Of a stretch of DNA of 64,000 nucleotides, positions 23,360 to 34,500 are shown in pieces. A program made the translations under genes and the position numbers. Under the pieces are notes generated by a model, which worked only from the letters and a program-made list of their open reading frames with translations, made no database searches and was not told the origin of the DNA. Source of the DNA: Sparassis latifolia (lineage: Eukaryota; Basidiomycota; Agaricomycetes; Polyporales; Sparassidaceae); assembly GCA_018466975.1 (NCBI GenBank), contig CM031563.1, forward strand, positions 2,542,001 through 2,606,000. Reading direction: 5' to 3'. Position 1 is the first letter of the stretch. Every line of letters starts with the position of its first letter.

Positions 23360-24248
23360 ATGCAACAGCAGAACACCGCGGTGCAGACTGCGATCCCCGC
23401 CCAGCCAGTCACCGTGGAGAGACCGCTCTACAACCCTGTCAACTCAGGCAAGCTCGTCAATCCCGGTAAGTTAGGATTCAACATCCTGAAAGTTGCATCT
23501 GAGAGATGTCGTCTCGCAGGAACCGGACGTGCAAATCTCGCCGCTACCGCTGACCAGCCGCGTGGAACCCAGTCGAACAAGTGGGCGTCAGATCACTCCA
23601 AGCAGACGGTCCTGCAGCAACATTGCGATTTCTTTGACCCTGACAATGACAGCATAGTCTGGCCGTTGGATACCTACCGCGGTTTCCACGATCTCGGCTT
23701 CAACATTCTACTGAGCGTCACCGCCATGTTCATCATTCATGCCAGCTTCTCGTACGCAACGGTCCCTGGATATCTGCCCGACCCGTTCTTCCGCTTGCAT
23801 CTCAAGAATATCCACAAGGCGAAGCACGGCAGCGATTCCGGCATCTTTGACAATGAGGGTCGGTTTATCCCGCAGAAGTAAGCTATCACTATGCCATAGT
23901 TTGTCGGAATCGAAACTTATCTATCAGCGCAGGTTTGAAGACTTCTTTTCCAAGTACGCGGACGGCAAGGACGGTCTGACGATGGAAGACGTGTTGAAAG
24001 CTCTAAAGGGACAGCGTTTGCTCATGGACTTTACCGGTTGGATCGGCGCGTTCTTCGAATGTGAGTGGACTGTGTAAACCTGCGGGAGCTGTCGATTCAA
24101 TCTCCACTCAGGGCTTTCCATCTACATCTTTCTATGGCCCGAAGATGGCATGATGAAGAAGGAAGACATCCGACGTGTGTTGGATGGCAGCATCTTCTCC
24201 GAAGCCGCTTCGAAGCGGGCCGGAAGGAAAAAGACGAAAGCGACTTGA
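23360..24248 (+). CDS. Caleosin / peroxygenase
   Basis: Exons 23360-23465, 23520-23877, 23933-24060 and 24112-24248 give 242 residues. An EF-hand Ca2+ site (DFFDPDNDSIVWPLDTY) is followed by the hydrophobic membrane-anchor stretch (GFNILLSVTAMFIIHASFSY) and the conserved FEDFFSKYA and DFTGWIGAFFEWL segments. Caleosins are lipid-droplet or ER-bound haem proteins that oxidise unsaturated fatty acids with hydroperoxides. The haem is held by two conserved His, one probably just before the EF-hand (QHCDFFD). The C-terminus ends in a basic tail. Introns are 51-55 bases. In fungi these proteins serve lipid storage, spores and oxylipin production. The role in this organism is inferred from family. 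Confidence 0.9.
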
Positions 24249-24572
24249 CTCCCGCATGTCAGCCTCGGACGACATGATTCTCGCATTTCGACTTTGACTT
24301 TGACTGTGCCACCTAGAATCGGCTTAATCCTGTACCTACGGCTCAGACTCCGTTGTGGGCTGGATTTGGACTTGACGACGTACTTTGACTTGGACGCGGA
24401 CTTGGTTTCGGACTCAGAACTCGATCACGGAGGACTTGTCGTAGTAATTGCTCGAGTTGTACTTTAATTCAGTGTCCCGGTAGACTATCAGAAATGTATC
24501 GTACAATAAACATTTTAGAGCGTTTCCTCTGCGTGGATACAGTGAAGTCTTGTTTGATACACAGTAATATCA
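24249..24572. other. Intergenic between convergent genes
   Basis: Contains short degenerate GACTTTGACTT/GGACTTGG-like repeats at about 24291-24420, which give an Asp/Phe-type pattern in one frame, but no supported exon. 3' ends of caleosin and Tcp11 genes. Confidence 0.4.
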
Positions 24573-26237
24573 TTACGCTGCAGTGGCCGATACTTCATTC
24601 TCTATCAAATCTTTCCACGTCTGTTCAGTCCATTCAACACACGATCTAAGTTTCGTCAGCGCATCTCCAACCACTCGGACGAGAACCTGGTCCTCGAAGC
24701 CCTTGGCTATTAAAGGAGACTCCTGGAAACTATTCTCGTCCTGAGTAGCCCCGGCATGATCGACACGAAAATCAATCCGTGGTCGGGTCCCTGCCTGCCC
24801 CCGTCCAGCTTGTAGGCGCTCTGGCAACGCCGCCGTCTTCTCACGTGAAGGCGGCGGGGCACATAGTCGGGCAGCAATCGCATGCAGCAGCCGCTTCTGC
24901 AAGAGGATGAAAACAGGATCGTGCGGCTGAAGCGTACGGTCGACTGCAGCACGCAAGCGCGCCTCCTCGTCCGCATCGACAGACTCGCCCTCGCTGAGGA
25001 GACGGCGGACGCGGACGGCCTCGTCGGCGAGGTTGACCAATTTGGTCGCGCCTGCGCCGGGCTCTTCGTCGACTTCGGCCTTCAGGAGCGCCCAGATGCG
25101 CGTGGTGAATTCGGTCGCAAGGGCAGTTTGTGAAGAAGGTAGACGGACGAGAGAGCGAAGCGAAGCGGCGATAATGAGGGCTTGGAGGACGTTCTGTATG
25201 TACAAGAGGGTCGGGCAGACGAAGAATAATGGTGGCGGAAGCACGTTTTCCCTCGGTGGTTCTTGCTCGGGCGGGGAAGAGGACGGGAGAGGCACGGTCG
25301 GCATCGGACAGGAGACGGGCACAGTCGATCCTAGCGCGTGCACAAGCTGGGCAATCCAGGCGGCACGGGGAGCATGTTCCTCTGCAACAGCTTCGAAGTC
25401 AGGTGGCAGGGGACGCACACACCACTGCTGCCAGAGCTCGTGCACGCGTGAAGAAGGCCAGAGCTCAAGAACGAGCGCGCGCTCGCGTTCGTGGGCCTCG
25501 GCGGTGACGATGGCGCGTAGCTGCGCCTCGCCCATCGTGCCAAGCACAAATTGCGAGAGGTCCCCTTTCATGTCTTCCGCAAGCTTGAGTATCGCGCGCA
25601 CGGTATCTACAACGAGCTTTGCCATGTCTGGAAAGGCCGTTATCGACGACACGTCGTCGAGCTTCAGTATGAGGGAGTCGATGTGGGCGTCGCGGGCAGG
25701 GGCGCAGCGTTCGCGCAGGGAGGCGAGAGTCTCGCGAAGATGGGCGATGGCGGAGCGAAGAGGCGAAGACGTCGGTGACAAGGGAGATGACAGCATTATT
25801 AAAATCGGGTGTTCCGAAGGAAGCAGCGGCTTGAGCGCGTCGTACAGGTCCTCGTACAGTCTCTCCAGCCGAGGCACCTCAACGGACGGAACAGGACTCG
25901 CAAGAGCCTCAAGCGCCTGTCATGACGGCATGGAAATCCCTTAGTATTAAGGCATAAGACGGCAGGTGGCAGTGCAGCGCACCTCGTCCCAGAACGCCTT
26001 GTGCACCAGAGTTTCGACGCGTTCCTGCAAGCTGGGCAGTTGCCCTTGGGTTGCACTTTGCAACGGACGAGACATGACGGAAAGGAGTGATTTCCCTGGC
26101 GGGAGGACACTATCCGGATCGGTTGCGAGGAGATGGAGGAAGTAGACCTGATTTAGCGTGTCCACGAGCTCCATCGGGAGCACGGTTGTATTAATGGCGG
26201 ATATGGGGAGAAGCGGTGTCGATATTGGCGGCGGCAT
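24573..26237 (-). CDS. Tcp11-domain protein (SOK1-like)
   Basis: Exons 26237-25983 and 25916-24573 join in phase 0 (GTGCGC...GACAG) and give 532 residues. The Tcp11 order is visible: LQERVETLVHKAFWDEALEA, RLERLYEDLYDALKPLLP, SSPLRSAIAHLRETL, RCAPARDAHIDSL, then VVDTVRAILKLAEDMKGDLS. In yeast the family member Sok1 is a suppressor of protein-kinase-A defects. Its molecular action is not known. This version starts directly before the domain and lacks the longer N-terminus common in other fungi, so an upstream exon may be missed. A very long antisense frame (25033-25944) is a shadow of this GC-rich exon. Helical throughout, no membrane segment. Probably cytosolic or nuclear. Confidence 0.85.
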
Positions 26238-26366
26238 GACTATGGAGATCCTCTCCGCAGCCCCAAGTTCTGACCTTGCTGCCTCCGTGAATGACGGAGG
26301 GTGTGAAGGTCAGTAGCATCTGCGTCGGACGGTCTGTACTGTCGGCTATGCAGGTTCGTCCGCAGA

Positions 26367-26588
26367 TCATCCAACAGCGATTCGCCCTCCCGAGGGTCCC
26401 ATATCCTCCGAGGTCAATCTGTCAAAATAGTCCTTCAAAACATTCCAGTCATCAGGATTGAAGTCTGATTGTCCGGTGTGAGACTGCAATTGAGATAAAC
26501 GAGACAAGAGCTCCTGCAGCTGCTTATTGTGCGGATGCTCCCGAGCCCTTCGCCGGAGCTTTAATAGAACGGCATCCATCGCCGTCAT
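26367..26588 (-). CDS. Small helical hypothetical protein
   Basis: Open frame of 73 residues from the ATG at 26588 (MTAMDAVLLKLRRRAREHP, then LQELLSRLSQLQSH and DWNVLKDYFDRLTSED). The composition is strongly helical and charged, and the frame is also open upstream to 26621, so it could be an exon of a larger gene. It lies between the Tcp11 start and a plus-strand small gene. No family recognised. Could be an upstream exon of the Tcp11 gene, but no splice donor in frame was found. Confidence 0.35.
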   Translation of the reverse strand: MTAMDAVLLKLRRRAREHPHNKQLQELLSRLSQLQSHTGQSDFNPDDWNVLKDYFDRLTSEDMGPSGGRIAVG

Positions 26589-26816
26589 GAAATAGGTGGA
26601 ATCAGTGATATGAGGATTCAAACAGAATCAGACGTCGACGCCATCCTGATTGTGAGGGGTCGAAAGGTCTTTGAACGGTCGGGCGTCTACATTCTTAAAT
26701 AATAGGCGCGCATTGGGCGAGCGCGCCTGGATGGGCTTCTTTTTGCTATCTTGCGCCACGTTTCCATAATATTATTATTTGTGTCTCCCAACTTCTACCC
26801 ACTATCTGTCTCAAGC

Positions 26817-27279
26817 ATGAAGGAGGAGGCTGCTGAAGACGACCTCAGAATCATCTCAGAGTATTTGCGTTCTAGAGAACGTCGTGGTTCACTAGTAATA
26901 CCTCCTGAGATTGCCGCCATACTCGACAAAATCGATAGTATTGGGCTGCCCGCGATTTTCCTTAAACCTGAAGGCGAGCGCACGGGGTCTACCGTGAGTA
27001 GTACCATGGCTTCTCCACCGGTGCTAGAGAGCGCGTAACTGAATGCGGCACCATCGCAGGAGTGTGTGCCTCAAGTTCCAGCTACCGTCTCGCCAAAAGG
27101 TGTACACAATTCCACTACTGTGAGTATACCTCCCTCATTGGTAGCAGCTTGCGAAAGAGGCTGTCCAGCAGGAGGTCCAAAACACTGCCTATCTCGCACC
27201 GTCCCTTCCTCTCGAGTCTGACCAGGTTCAGGAGCGTGCTGGGGACAATCGGTCCGTCATGGAACTGGGGACGCTCTAG
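26817..27279 (+). CDS. Small hypothetical protein, three exons
   Basis: Exons 26817-26993, 27060-27119 and 27172-27279 give 114 residues. All junctions are phase 0 with two GTGAGT donors and CAG acceptors (66- and 52-base introns). The N-terminal part is a charged helix (MKEEAAEDDLRIISEYLRSR), then IPPEIAAILDKIDSIGLPAI. The C-terminal half is Pro/Ser/Val-rich and looks disordered. Reading through the first intron would stop at 27038. No family recognised. The regular splice phase and composition support a real gene. Confidence 0.5.
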
Positions 27280-28272
27280 CATCACACACAAATGAATATG
27301 CCGGTTAATTCGCGATGGATGCCAATGACTACGTCTATTGCAGACAGTCACCGCCAGTACTTACCCACATATCTGGCAGTGTGATTCTGCCGTGCAGCGA
27401 TACTTTGGGATCTGCCGCTTTATTCAAGTTGTCGCGAGAGACGGTCGGGAATCGAGTGGGTACTCTAAACTACTCACATCTAGCCCATCCGTTATTTCCA
27501 GAGTGAATATTGCAAGCGCCTCCTGAGCCACGTCCTTCCACTTGCCCGAACTCTTCCTCCGCCGCATCCAGTTCGGATCGTGGTCTCAATCCTGTCGCCA
27601 ACACCAGACGCTCCTGGTCAGCCTGAGCTGATAGGGCATTGATATCTCGAACGAGCAAGGCCGATGAGCAACGATGCGAGCATATGTCTGAACCCCTCCC
27701 TCACGCGAAGAGCGACTCTGAGGTCTATTCACCTTCTTGTTTAATGCAGCTTGACCAAATCGCGCAGAGTTCGTCACTCGTGCCTCGGCATGAACGTCTG
27801 CATAGAGTACCCGTGGATCTGCTCATGGTACATATCACACTGCCGGCCGCGGATTTCCCTCTTGCTGAAATTTGGGGGCAAATAGCGACGCATTAATTTA
27901 CCGGCGCTCCAGATGAAAACACACCAAAATTTCTCCCAGATTTTAGCAAAGGGAAAATTCGGTGCTCTCAGCGGTGTATGTACTTCTGGGGGTTTTGCCC
28001 GAAGCGGTGCCAAAATTGCATGTAGAAGCTGACACCGGCCTCTTGCGCGTTCGCACATCTTCCGTTATTCGTCCGTTTTGTCGTGCTGAACTCCTCTTCC
28101 GCGGCAATGAATACGCCCGTGGGTAGGTCACTGCTAGCCATAATTAGAGTTGGAGAACTGGCCTGACCGCAAAATATTGGCTACGGCAATGAATACTAAT
28201 TATCGCCCAAAGTAGGAAGGAGGTTTGCCCGTTTCTGTATTCTCTCTTCAAGCTTCATGTGTCAATCTGTGC
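27280..28272. other. Gene-poor stretch with an imperfect inverted repeat
   Basis: No gene supported. About 50 codons open on the minus strand near 27500-27650 (INALSAQADQERLVLATGL) look protein-like but join nothing. Around 27840-27990 a motif like TTTCCCTCTTGCTGAAAT recurs in reverse orientation (RC of ATTTTAGCAAAGGGAAAA), giving an imperfect palindrome of about 130 bases that could be a remnant of a small inverted-repeat element. Confidence 0.4.
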
Positions 28273-28324
28273 TACGTCATCGACATAACCACACGACGTC
28301 ATTCACAAGGGCGATGGATATATA
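28273..28324 (+). promoter_or_regulatory. Two ACGTCA elements and TATA box upstream of ADH copy 1
   Basis: TACGTCAT at 28273-28280 and GACGTCAT at 28295-28302 lie 22 bases apart, followed by TATATA at 28319-28324, 54 bases before the ATG. ACGTCA is the core bound by ATF/CREB-type bZIP factors, so stress-linked control is likely (inference). The same arrangement precedes copy 2. Confidence 0.55.
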
Positions 28325-28377
28325 CCCCGGACGTACTATCGCAGACCCGGCTCCCAACTCTCTTTCTTCCCCTCATC

Positions 28378-29633
28378 ATGTCGCCTTCACTCGAATTCAA
28401 AGGCTATGCTCTGACAGGTCAACAGTAGTCTCGTTCGTCTTCCCCGTATACTGACATATCTATACTACAATTGACTAGATCCCTCCTTGTGGAGCGATCT
28501 TAAAGTGACCGCGTTCAAGCCCAAGACTTTCCAGCCGGAGGACGTCGAGATTGCCATTACACATTGCGGTGTCTGCGGCTCTGATATCCATACGCTCACA
28601 CAAGGTTGGGGAGAGAGCAATCTGCCTCTCGTCGTTGGCCACGAGATCATCGGAAAGGTCACTCGCGTCGGCGACAAGGTCACGGAGTTCAAACCGGGCG
28701 ACCGAGTGGGTGTCGGCGCACAAATCGGCAGCTGCCTCCAGTGCAAGCAGTGCAAGTCTGACTACGAGAACTATTGTCCGGACAGCATCGACACCTACGT
28801 GCGTGTTGAGTGACTATATGCGCTCTGTTTTTACATATTTCCTTCCTGCACACAGAATGGCGAATATCCTGACGGCGTCATCACCCATGGTGGATATTCC
28901 ACTGCTATCCGGGCTCATGAGCGTTTCGTCTTTCCTATTCCAGATGGTATCGAGTCCCGTCACGCCGCAACCATGCTCTGCGCAGGTCTCACCGTCTACT
29001 CTCCCTTGAAAACGTATGGCGCAGGACCGGGGAAGAAGATCGGCGTTGTCGGCATTGGAGGACTCGGACATTACGCCGTTTTGTGGGCGAAGGCGATGGG
29101 CGCGGAAGTTTACGCCTTCACCCATGACAAGACCAAGATAGAAGATATCAAGAAGATGGGAGCTGACCACATCATTAACACCGAAGAGACGGTTAGTATT
29201 CGATTCTTTTTCTGCCTCACCACTGTCTGACCGGTCTTTGCTATCGTATCGCTGACAGGACTTCCACAAACCCTTGGCGTTGACTCTCGACCTCATTATC
29301 TCCACGCGTGATGTGTATTCACCTGACACTCCGCTGAGCGCATACCTCTCTATGCTTTTCGTCCATGGCAAATTTATCACGGTCGGAATTCCGGACGCCA
29401 GCGACCCTTTGCCTCAGCTTCATCCCTTTGATTTCGCCGGGAATGGTTGTCTCCTGGGTGGTAGTCACGTTGGGAGTAAAAAGGAGTGCTTGGAGATGCT
29501 GGAGCTCGCGCGGTCGAAGAATGTGCGCCCGTGGATCGAGGAGATGCCAATGCGGGACGTTAAGAAAGCGCTTGAAGGAGTGAAGCACAACAAGGTGCGC
29601 TATCGGTACGTATTGACTCAGGATATCAACTAG
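28378..29633 (+). CDS. Zinc alcohol dehydrogenase, ADH6/cinnamyl-alcohol type, copy 1
   Basis: Exons 28378-28417, 28479-28798, 28856-29191 and 29259-29633 give 356 residues. Catalytic-zinc residues appear in HCGVCGSDIHTL and GHEIIGKV. The structural-zinc cluster is CLQCKQCKSDYENYC. The NADP(H) loop is VGIGGLGHYAVLWAKAMGAE. Family enzymes reduce aromatic and aliphatic aldehydes (cinnamaldehyde, veratraldehyde) and probably help wood fungi handle lignin-derived aldehydes. The substrate is inferred from family only. Cytosolic. Exon 1 codes only 13 residues. A second copy in the same orientation follows about 700 bases downstream with the same exon layout and promoter elements, so this is a local tandem duplication. 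This copy is intact. Confidence 0.9.
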
Positions 29634-30216
29634 ACAAGGGTTTCTCGCGCCGCAATTGCTGCCTGTTCCTAATTTCCAAGTGTTTTTTGCAAGTACTTGT
29701 GTATCCATTATCAATACCCGTCAGCATTAAACTGTCTGTATGCTTGTTGTAACAATATTAATAACGAGCGCTGTCGCTCCCTGAGCGTATTTCAAAACAA
29801 GAGCTTGAACGCGTGACAGAAGGTCATGTGAATGTGACAGTACCGTAACTGTGACATCTCAGGCCGTCCTCGTCCTCGTCCTCATTCTCGGGGCTATGTT
29901 CCTGGACAACTGCAAGGCCTCTATGTGTTGCTATTGCACATGCTGTAGGTGAATGACTCGGTTACTACGCTCGCAATGCAATCTTCAAATTTTCAGTCAG
30001 TGACAACATGTGAACGGGTCAGTAACGTACGTATAGTACCGACACCATTTCTACGAGCGGCTAGCTTGGAAGCTTTGAAGATTTGAATTCATAATCTTCC
30101 CGTTTTCACCAATTGTTGGTCACGATGACGGCAGCCCAAAGTGGATGGAGCATTGATTGCCCATTTCTGTCGCTCGTCTCGCTTCCTTCACATTTCCTTC
30201 ACCTGTCAATATGTAC
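29634..30216. other. Spacer between tandem dehydrogenase copies
   Basis: No exon seen. The last about 60 bases begin to resemble the upstream region of copy 1, so the duplicated unit includes the promoter. Confidence 0.45.
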
Positions 30217-30271
30217 GACGTCATCGGTAGGACCGGACGACGTCATTCCACAATGGCGAAGGATGTATAAA
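30217..30271 (+). promoter_or_regulatory. Two ACGTCA elements and TATA box upstream of ADH copy 2
   Basis: GACGTCAT at 30217-30224 and again at 30239-30246, spaced 22 bases exactly as in copy 1, then TATAAA at 30266-30271, 52 bases before the ATG. The promoter is conserved although the coding part carries a stop. Confidence 0.55.
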
Positions 30272-30322
30272 CCCTGCGCGGTGCCATAGACCAGACTTCC
30301 AACTCTCTTTCTTCCCACCATC

Positions 30323-31573
30323 ATGTCATCTCAAGTCGAATTCAAAGGCTATGCTCTGACAGGCCAGTGGCCCTTTCGTTCATCCTCAAGCGCATATACT
30401 GACACATCTATTCTATATTAACTAGATCCATCCTTGTGGAGCGACCTCAAGGTGACTACCTTCAAGCCCAAGACGTTCTAGCCGGAGGACGTCGAGATTG
30501 CCATCACCCATTGCGGTGTCTGCGGCTCTGATATCCATACACTCACCCAAGGTTGGGGAGAGAGCAATCTGCCTCTCGTCGTTGGCCACGAGATCGTCGG
30601 AAAGGTCACTCGCGTCGGCGACGAGGTCACGGAGTTCAAACCGGGCGACCGAGTTGGCGTCGGCGCACAGGTCGGCAGCTGCCTCCAGTGCAAGCGGTGC
30701 AAGTCCGACTACGAAAATTATTGTCCGGATAGTATCAGTACCTACGTGCGTGTTCAGTGACTATATTCACCCTATTTCTCATACTTCTTGCCGCATATAT
30801 AGAATAGCGAATATCCTGATCGCGTAATCACCCACGGGGGATATTCCACCGCCATTCGAGCACACGAGCGTTTCGTCTTTCCCATTCCAGATGGCATCGA
30901 GTCTCGTCATGCTGCGTCAATGCTTTGTGCCGGTCTGACGGTCTATTCTCCTCTGAGAACCTACGGTGCAGGTCCGGGAAAGAAGATCGGCGTTGTTGGC
31001 ATTGGAGGGCTTGGACATTACGCAATTTTGTGGGCCAAAGCAATGGGTGCCGAGGTCTATGCCTTCACGCACGACAAGAGCAAGATGGAGGATATCGAGA
31101 AGATGGGCGCTGACCACATAGTCAATACCGAGGAAAAGGTGCGAACTTGGGTATCTAGTCTTTTCCTAGACATTCTGACAGGCACAAACGTCCATCAGGA
31201 CTACCATAAGCCCTTAGCGGATACTCTTGACCTCATCGTCTCTACTCGCGACGTCTTCCAACCAGACAGTCCGTTGGACGCGTACCTCTCTATGCTGTTT
31301 GTCCACGGAAAGTTCATCACCGTGGGCATCCCAGACGCCAACAATCCGTTGCCTCCAATACATCCCTTCCAACTCGCCTCGAACGGCTGCCTCCTCGGCG
31401 GCAGCAAGGTAGGAAGTAAGAAGGAGTGCTTGGAAATGTTGGAGTTGGCGAGGGCAAAGAAAGTGAAACCGTGGATTGAGGAGCTGCCCATGAAGGACGT
31501 CAAGAAGGCCCTTGAAGGAGTGAAGCACAACAAGGTGCGCTATCGTTACGTGTTGACTCAGGATATCAATTAG
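30323..31573 (+). pseudogene. Zinc alcohol dehydrogenase copy 2 with in-frame TAG
   Basis: Exons 30323-30362, 30426-30745, 30803-31138 and 31199-31573 match copy 1 base for base in length and would encode 356 residues. At 30479-30481 the codon after PKTF is TAG where copy 1 has CAG (Gln), a C-to-T change that stops the protein after about 31 residues. Intron 1 now begins with GC instead of GT. The rest is well kept, including both zinc clusters (HCGVCGSDIHTL, CLQCKRCKSDYENYC) and the nucleotide loop, with mostly conservative changes (NGEYPDG has become NSEYPDR). So it is a very young pseudogene, a polymorphic null allele, or a sequencing error at one base. A start at the internal ATG 30920 could only give an incomplete protein. 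Confidence 0.8.
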
Positions 31574-34500
31574 GTCGAGATTGATTCGTAGTATTTGCCA
31601 TTCCCTTCGAGTCGTTGTCAAGGCTATGTATTCGTACCGATTTTCTTGCCATCAATCATCTGTATTCTTCTTGCTCCGAGAACCACTATAGCTATCATTG
31701 TATCGTACAAACGATCCGCATCGTTGAATAAAAGCATGTCTGTCTCCATCACATTTCGCCGAGCCTATCAGCAAAAGTGCAGACCTTGATCGTAGAGTAT
31801 GGGAGGCCTCGACAAATTCGGAAATAATTTTATTGCACTCCGACCACACGACATTTTGCACCGCAGATTACCTTAGATTGAATTCTGTACCAAACCTAGG
31901 AAGTTGATATCTAAACAAAAAAATTTGCGATGGTCGATTGCAGGAATGCTGGTTTGGAATAGGGAGCAAGAATGCTATCGACGTTGCTAGAGGAATACGC
32001 TGCAGAAGGGGGGCAACTCGGCAGCTGCCTGCAGTTCCGAAGTGCATTTCTAAGATGAGAATTATTATGCGAGCACGCTGCTACACCTCCACTGCGTTAC
32101 TCTACACGTCTCTGCCATGCAGCATGCGCTTGCAAGCGAGTAGACTGCACGACGATGGCAAACATGACAGGAAGAAGGCTACTCGCCGCGATTCGCAGGC
32201 ACCAACGCTTCATATGCTCTATTCCGAAGAGGGACCTGTCCATCTGGCATGACAAATTGACGCACGGCTTTGGTCTTGGTCCCGCCGGAGACGTATGGTA
32301 TTGAATAAGGAGCGAAACGCTGTGAACAGGACTCACGGGACCGTGGAGAGTAGAGATGACTTACTCAGTCCTTGCGGCAGTGCTATCGGCACCACCGTCT
32401 CAACTCGCGATGCGTTCCGGACTAACATGCCGCCCGCTCTTGGTCGCAGCCGGAAGCCGTTGGTCCCCGGTGAACGAGTCCTTGATTTTCTGTGAGCGAT
32501 GTCAGGAGACAGACGAGGTACCTGGTGTGCTTGAAGTTGCGAGAGAGACGAATGCATGTCTCATAGTATAAGATCTCCCGATGAGGAACGTGAAGGCGGT
32601 ATCGGGCAGCTTGAAAGAGATTAGGGCTAAGCGCTAAGCCTTAGCATGCATCAATGCAGATGTCAGATGCGGATGTTCTCGTACAGACGTGATGCATGCT
32701 CAATTGACTGGAAGTCTTACTATATGCATTAACCGAATCCGTATCGCCCCTTCCTTCGTATATTTGCACCTATCCGGAAAGCTACCCGACAACATGGATA
32801 GTCGAGGCTGTTCAAGGTGATATCAGGAGCCTCCGAAGTATGTCTCACGAGCTCCTCGACGAGGAGAGAATACGCGATGGATGCACGACCCGATGCCGCA
32901 CTTGGTGTGCAAAAAGCCCCGGAGAATATCTAATCCAAGATGTGAATAGCTGACCGGAGACAAGCCAGAGAGCGGTCCGAGCATGCAGATTCCCTATGGA
33001 CAATACAACTCACCGAGGTGAGCGAGGTTGGGACAAGCTGAAGAGGAATCGAGAGCGATCACGACGTCTGCATTCTAACATTGACAGGCCGAGGATCACC
33101 GTCCTAAGTCTCAGGACCCAGATTTTTCCCATAGCAGACAGAAAACACTAGTGGCCAATCCGACTTCGGAGTTTCTCCATTTGCGTGAGCCAGGTGCAAT
33201 GGATGAAGGAGATTGCGCCTTCCTGCAGAACGTCTCCGAGAGTGACATAGCTTATAGGACGCGTAGATGATCAGACTGAACTGCACGAGGTGCACAGATC
33301 TGTATTGGAAACGCGTTTCAATATGCTGGTGAATTTACCGCCATTGTACAGAAGGATCTGCTCAAGAATTTTCGAACTTGAATGGTACAGTTGTGAGCCA
33401 CGTACGGGGCTGATCGGCCCGGTGAGATTAGTGCCAGCAGGCCGACGCTTCGCTGGCAACCGTTCTCTCGCTCAAAAACAGCTCATATGCCTTCTTTGAA
33501 CCATTTAAGCCTATGCAGCCACAAGCATGGACTTATATGCCAGCACACCTTTGTAAAGTTATTTTCACTTCAAGGTTTGTTTTGCATCCTTCTGACCAAG
33601 AATAATTAGAATGATTGCACTTTTCTGGTAACTCAGGATGTTATCAGCTACTGTACTTTGAGCGCCAGAGATGTCTACAATAAGCCTGGAAGATTGCTCA
33701 GTATATCTTAGCTTCAGCTCGTGAAGTGACACAGCTAAGCGGCGAAACACTCTCGGTCTTCATTCCAAAGTTCGGGGAAATATTCTCACCGTGCTGAAAA
33801 TTTGAAATTTCAAAGACGGCGGTCAGTCGTATCCTCTACTGAAGCCTTCTTGTCTACCATTTGGTCATAACGATGGTTAGGAGCCGCGGATACCTCGGGC
33901 ACCGCCAATATCCAGAGGTGCCTTCGACAAAACGGAAAACCACAGTGCGTCGCCACATCCACTGATTGCTTGGCTCTCGTTAGCCCTCGGAAGCCCGACT
34001 TTTACACTGCATTCCAAGTACACGTTGAGATCGCTCTTTTTGCCCGTGAAAGGTGATCGGCCCTTGGAAGGTTTCGCAGGGACGCGCTGGTGCGCATCTC
34101 CAGGACATTGACACACCGAGTTGCAAGGCACAAGCTCAGCGATTATGTCAGCGTCTGCAGTATGGGATATGCCCATCTCGGATTTTACTCCTCGAGTACT
34201 ACTTCCGGAGACCCCGGAATTCCGCTGTGTGGACTGATGAGAGATATTGACGTTCTTTCTTTAGAATGAAGCAGATCATGGCTTACATCATGCAGGTATC
34301 GGGCAAGAAAGAAGCTTCTTACCTCCGAAACGCCCTATCCGGCAAGTTGCGGAGGTTCCGCAGGACGCTTGGAATAGTCACTTCTCTGAAAAGCGTGCTG
34401 GTCTCGTAAACGGCGTTTCTAGCACTTCTTCTACGGCGGCCGCAGTTCGAGTCTCCAAAACATTTGTCGGAAGCTCCTGAACCGCCGCTGCGATGATATC

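Noticed and set aside
25033..25944. 303-codon plus-strand ORF
   Set aside because: Antisense shadow of the GC-rich Tcp11 exon. Low-complexity Ser/Arg sequence without domain.
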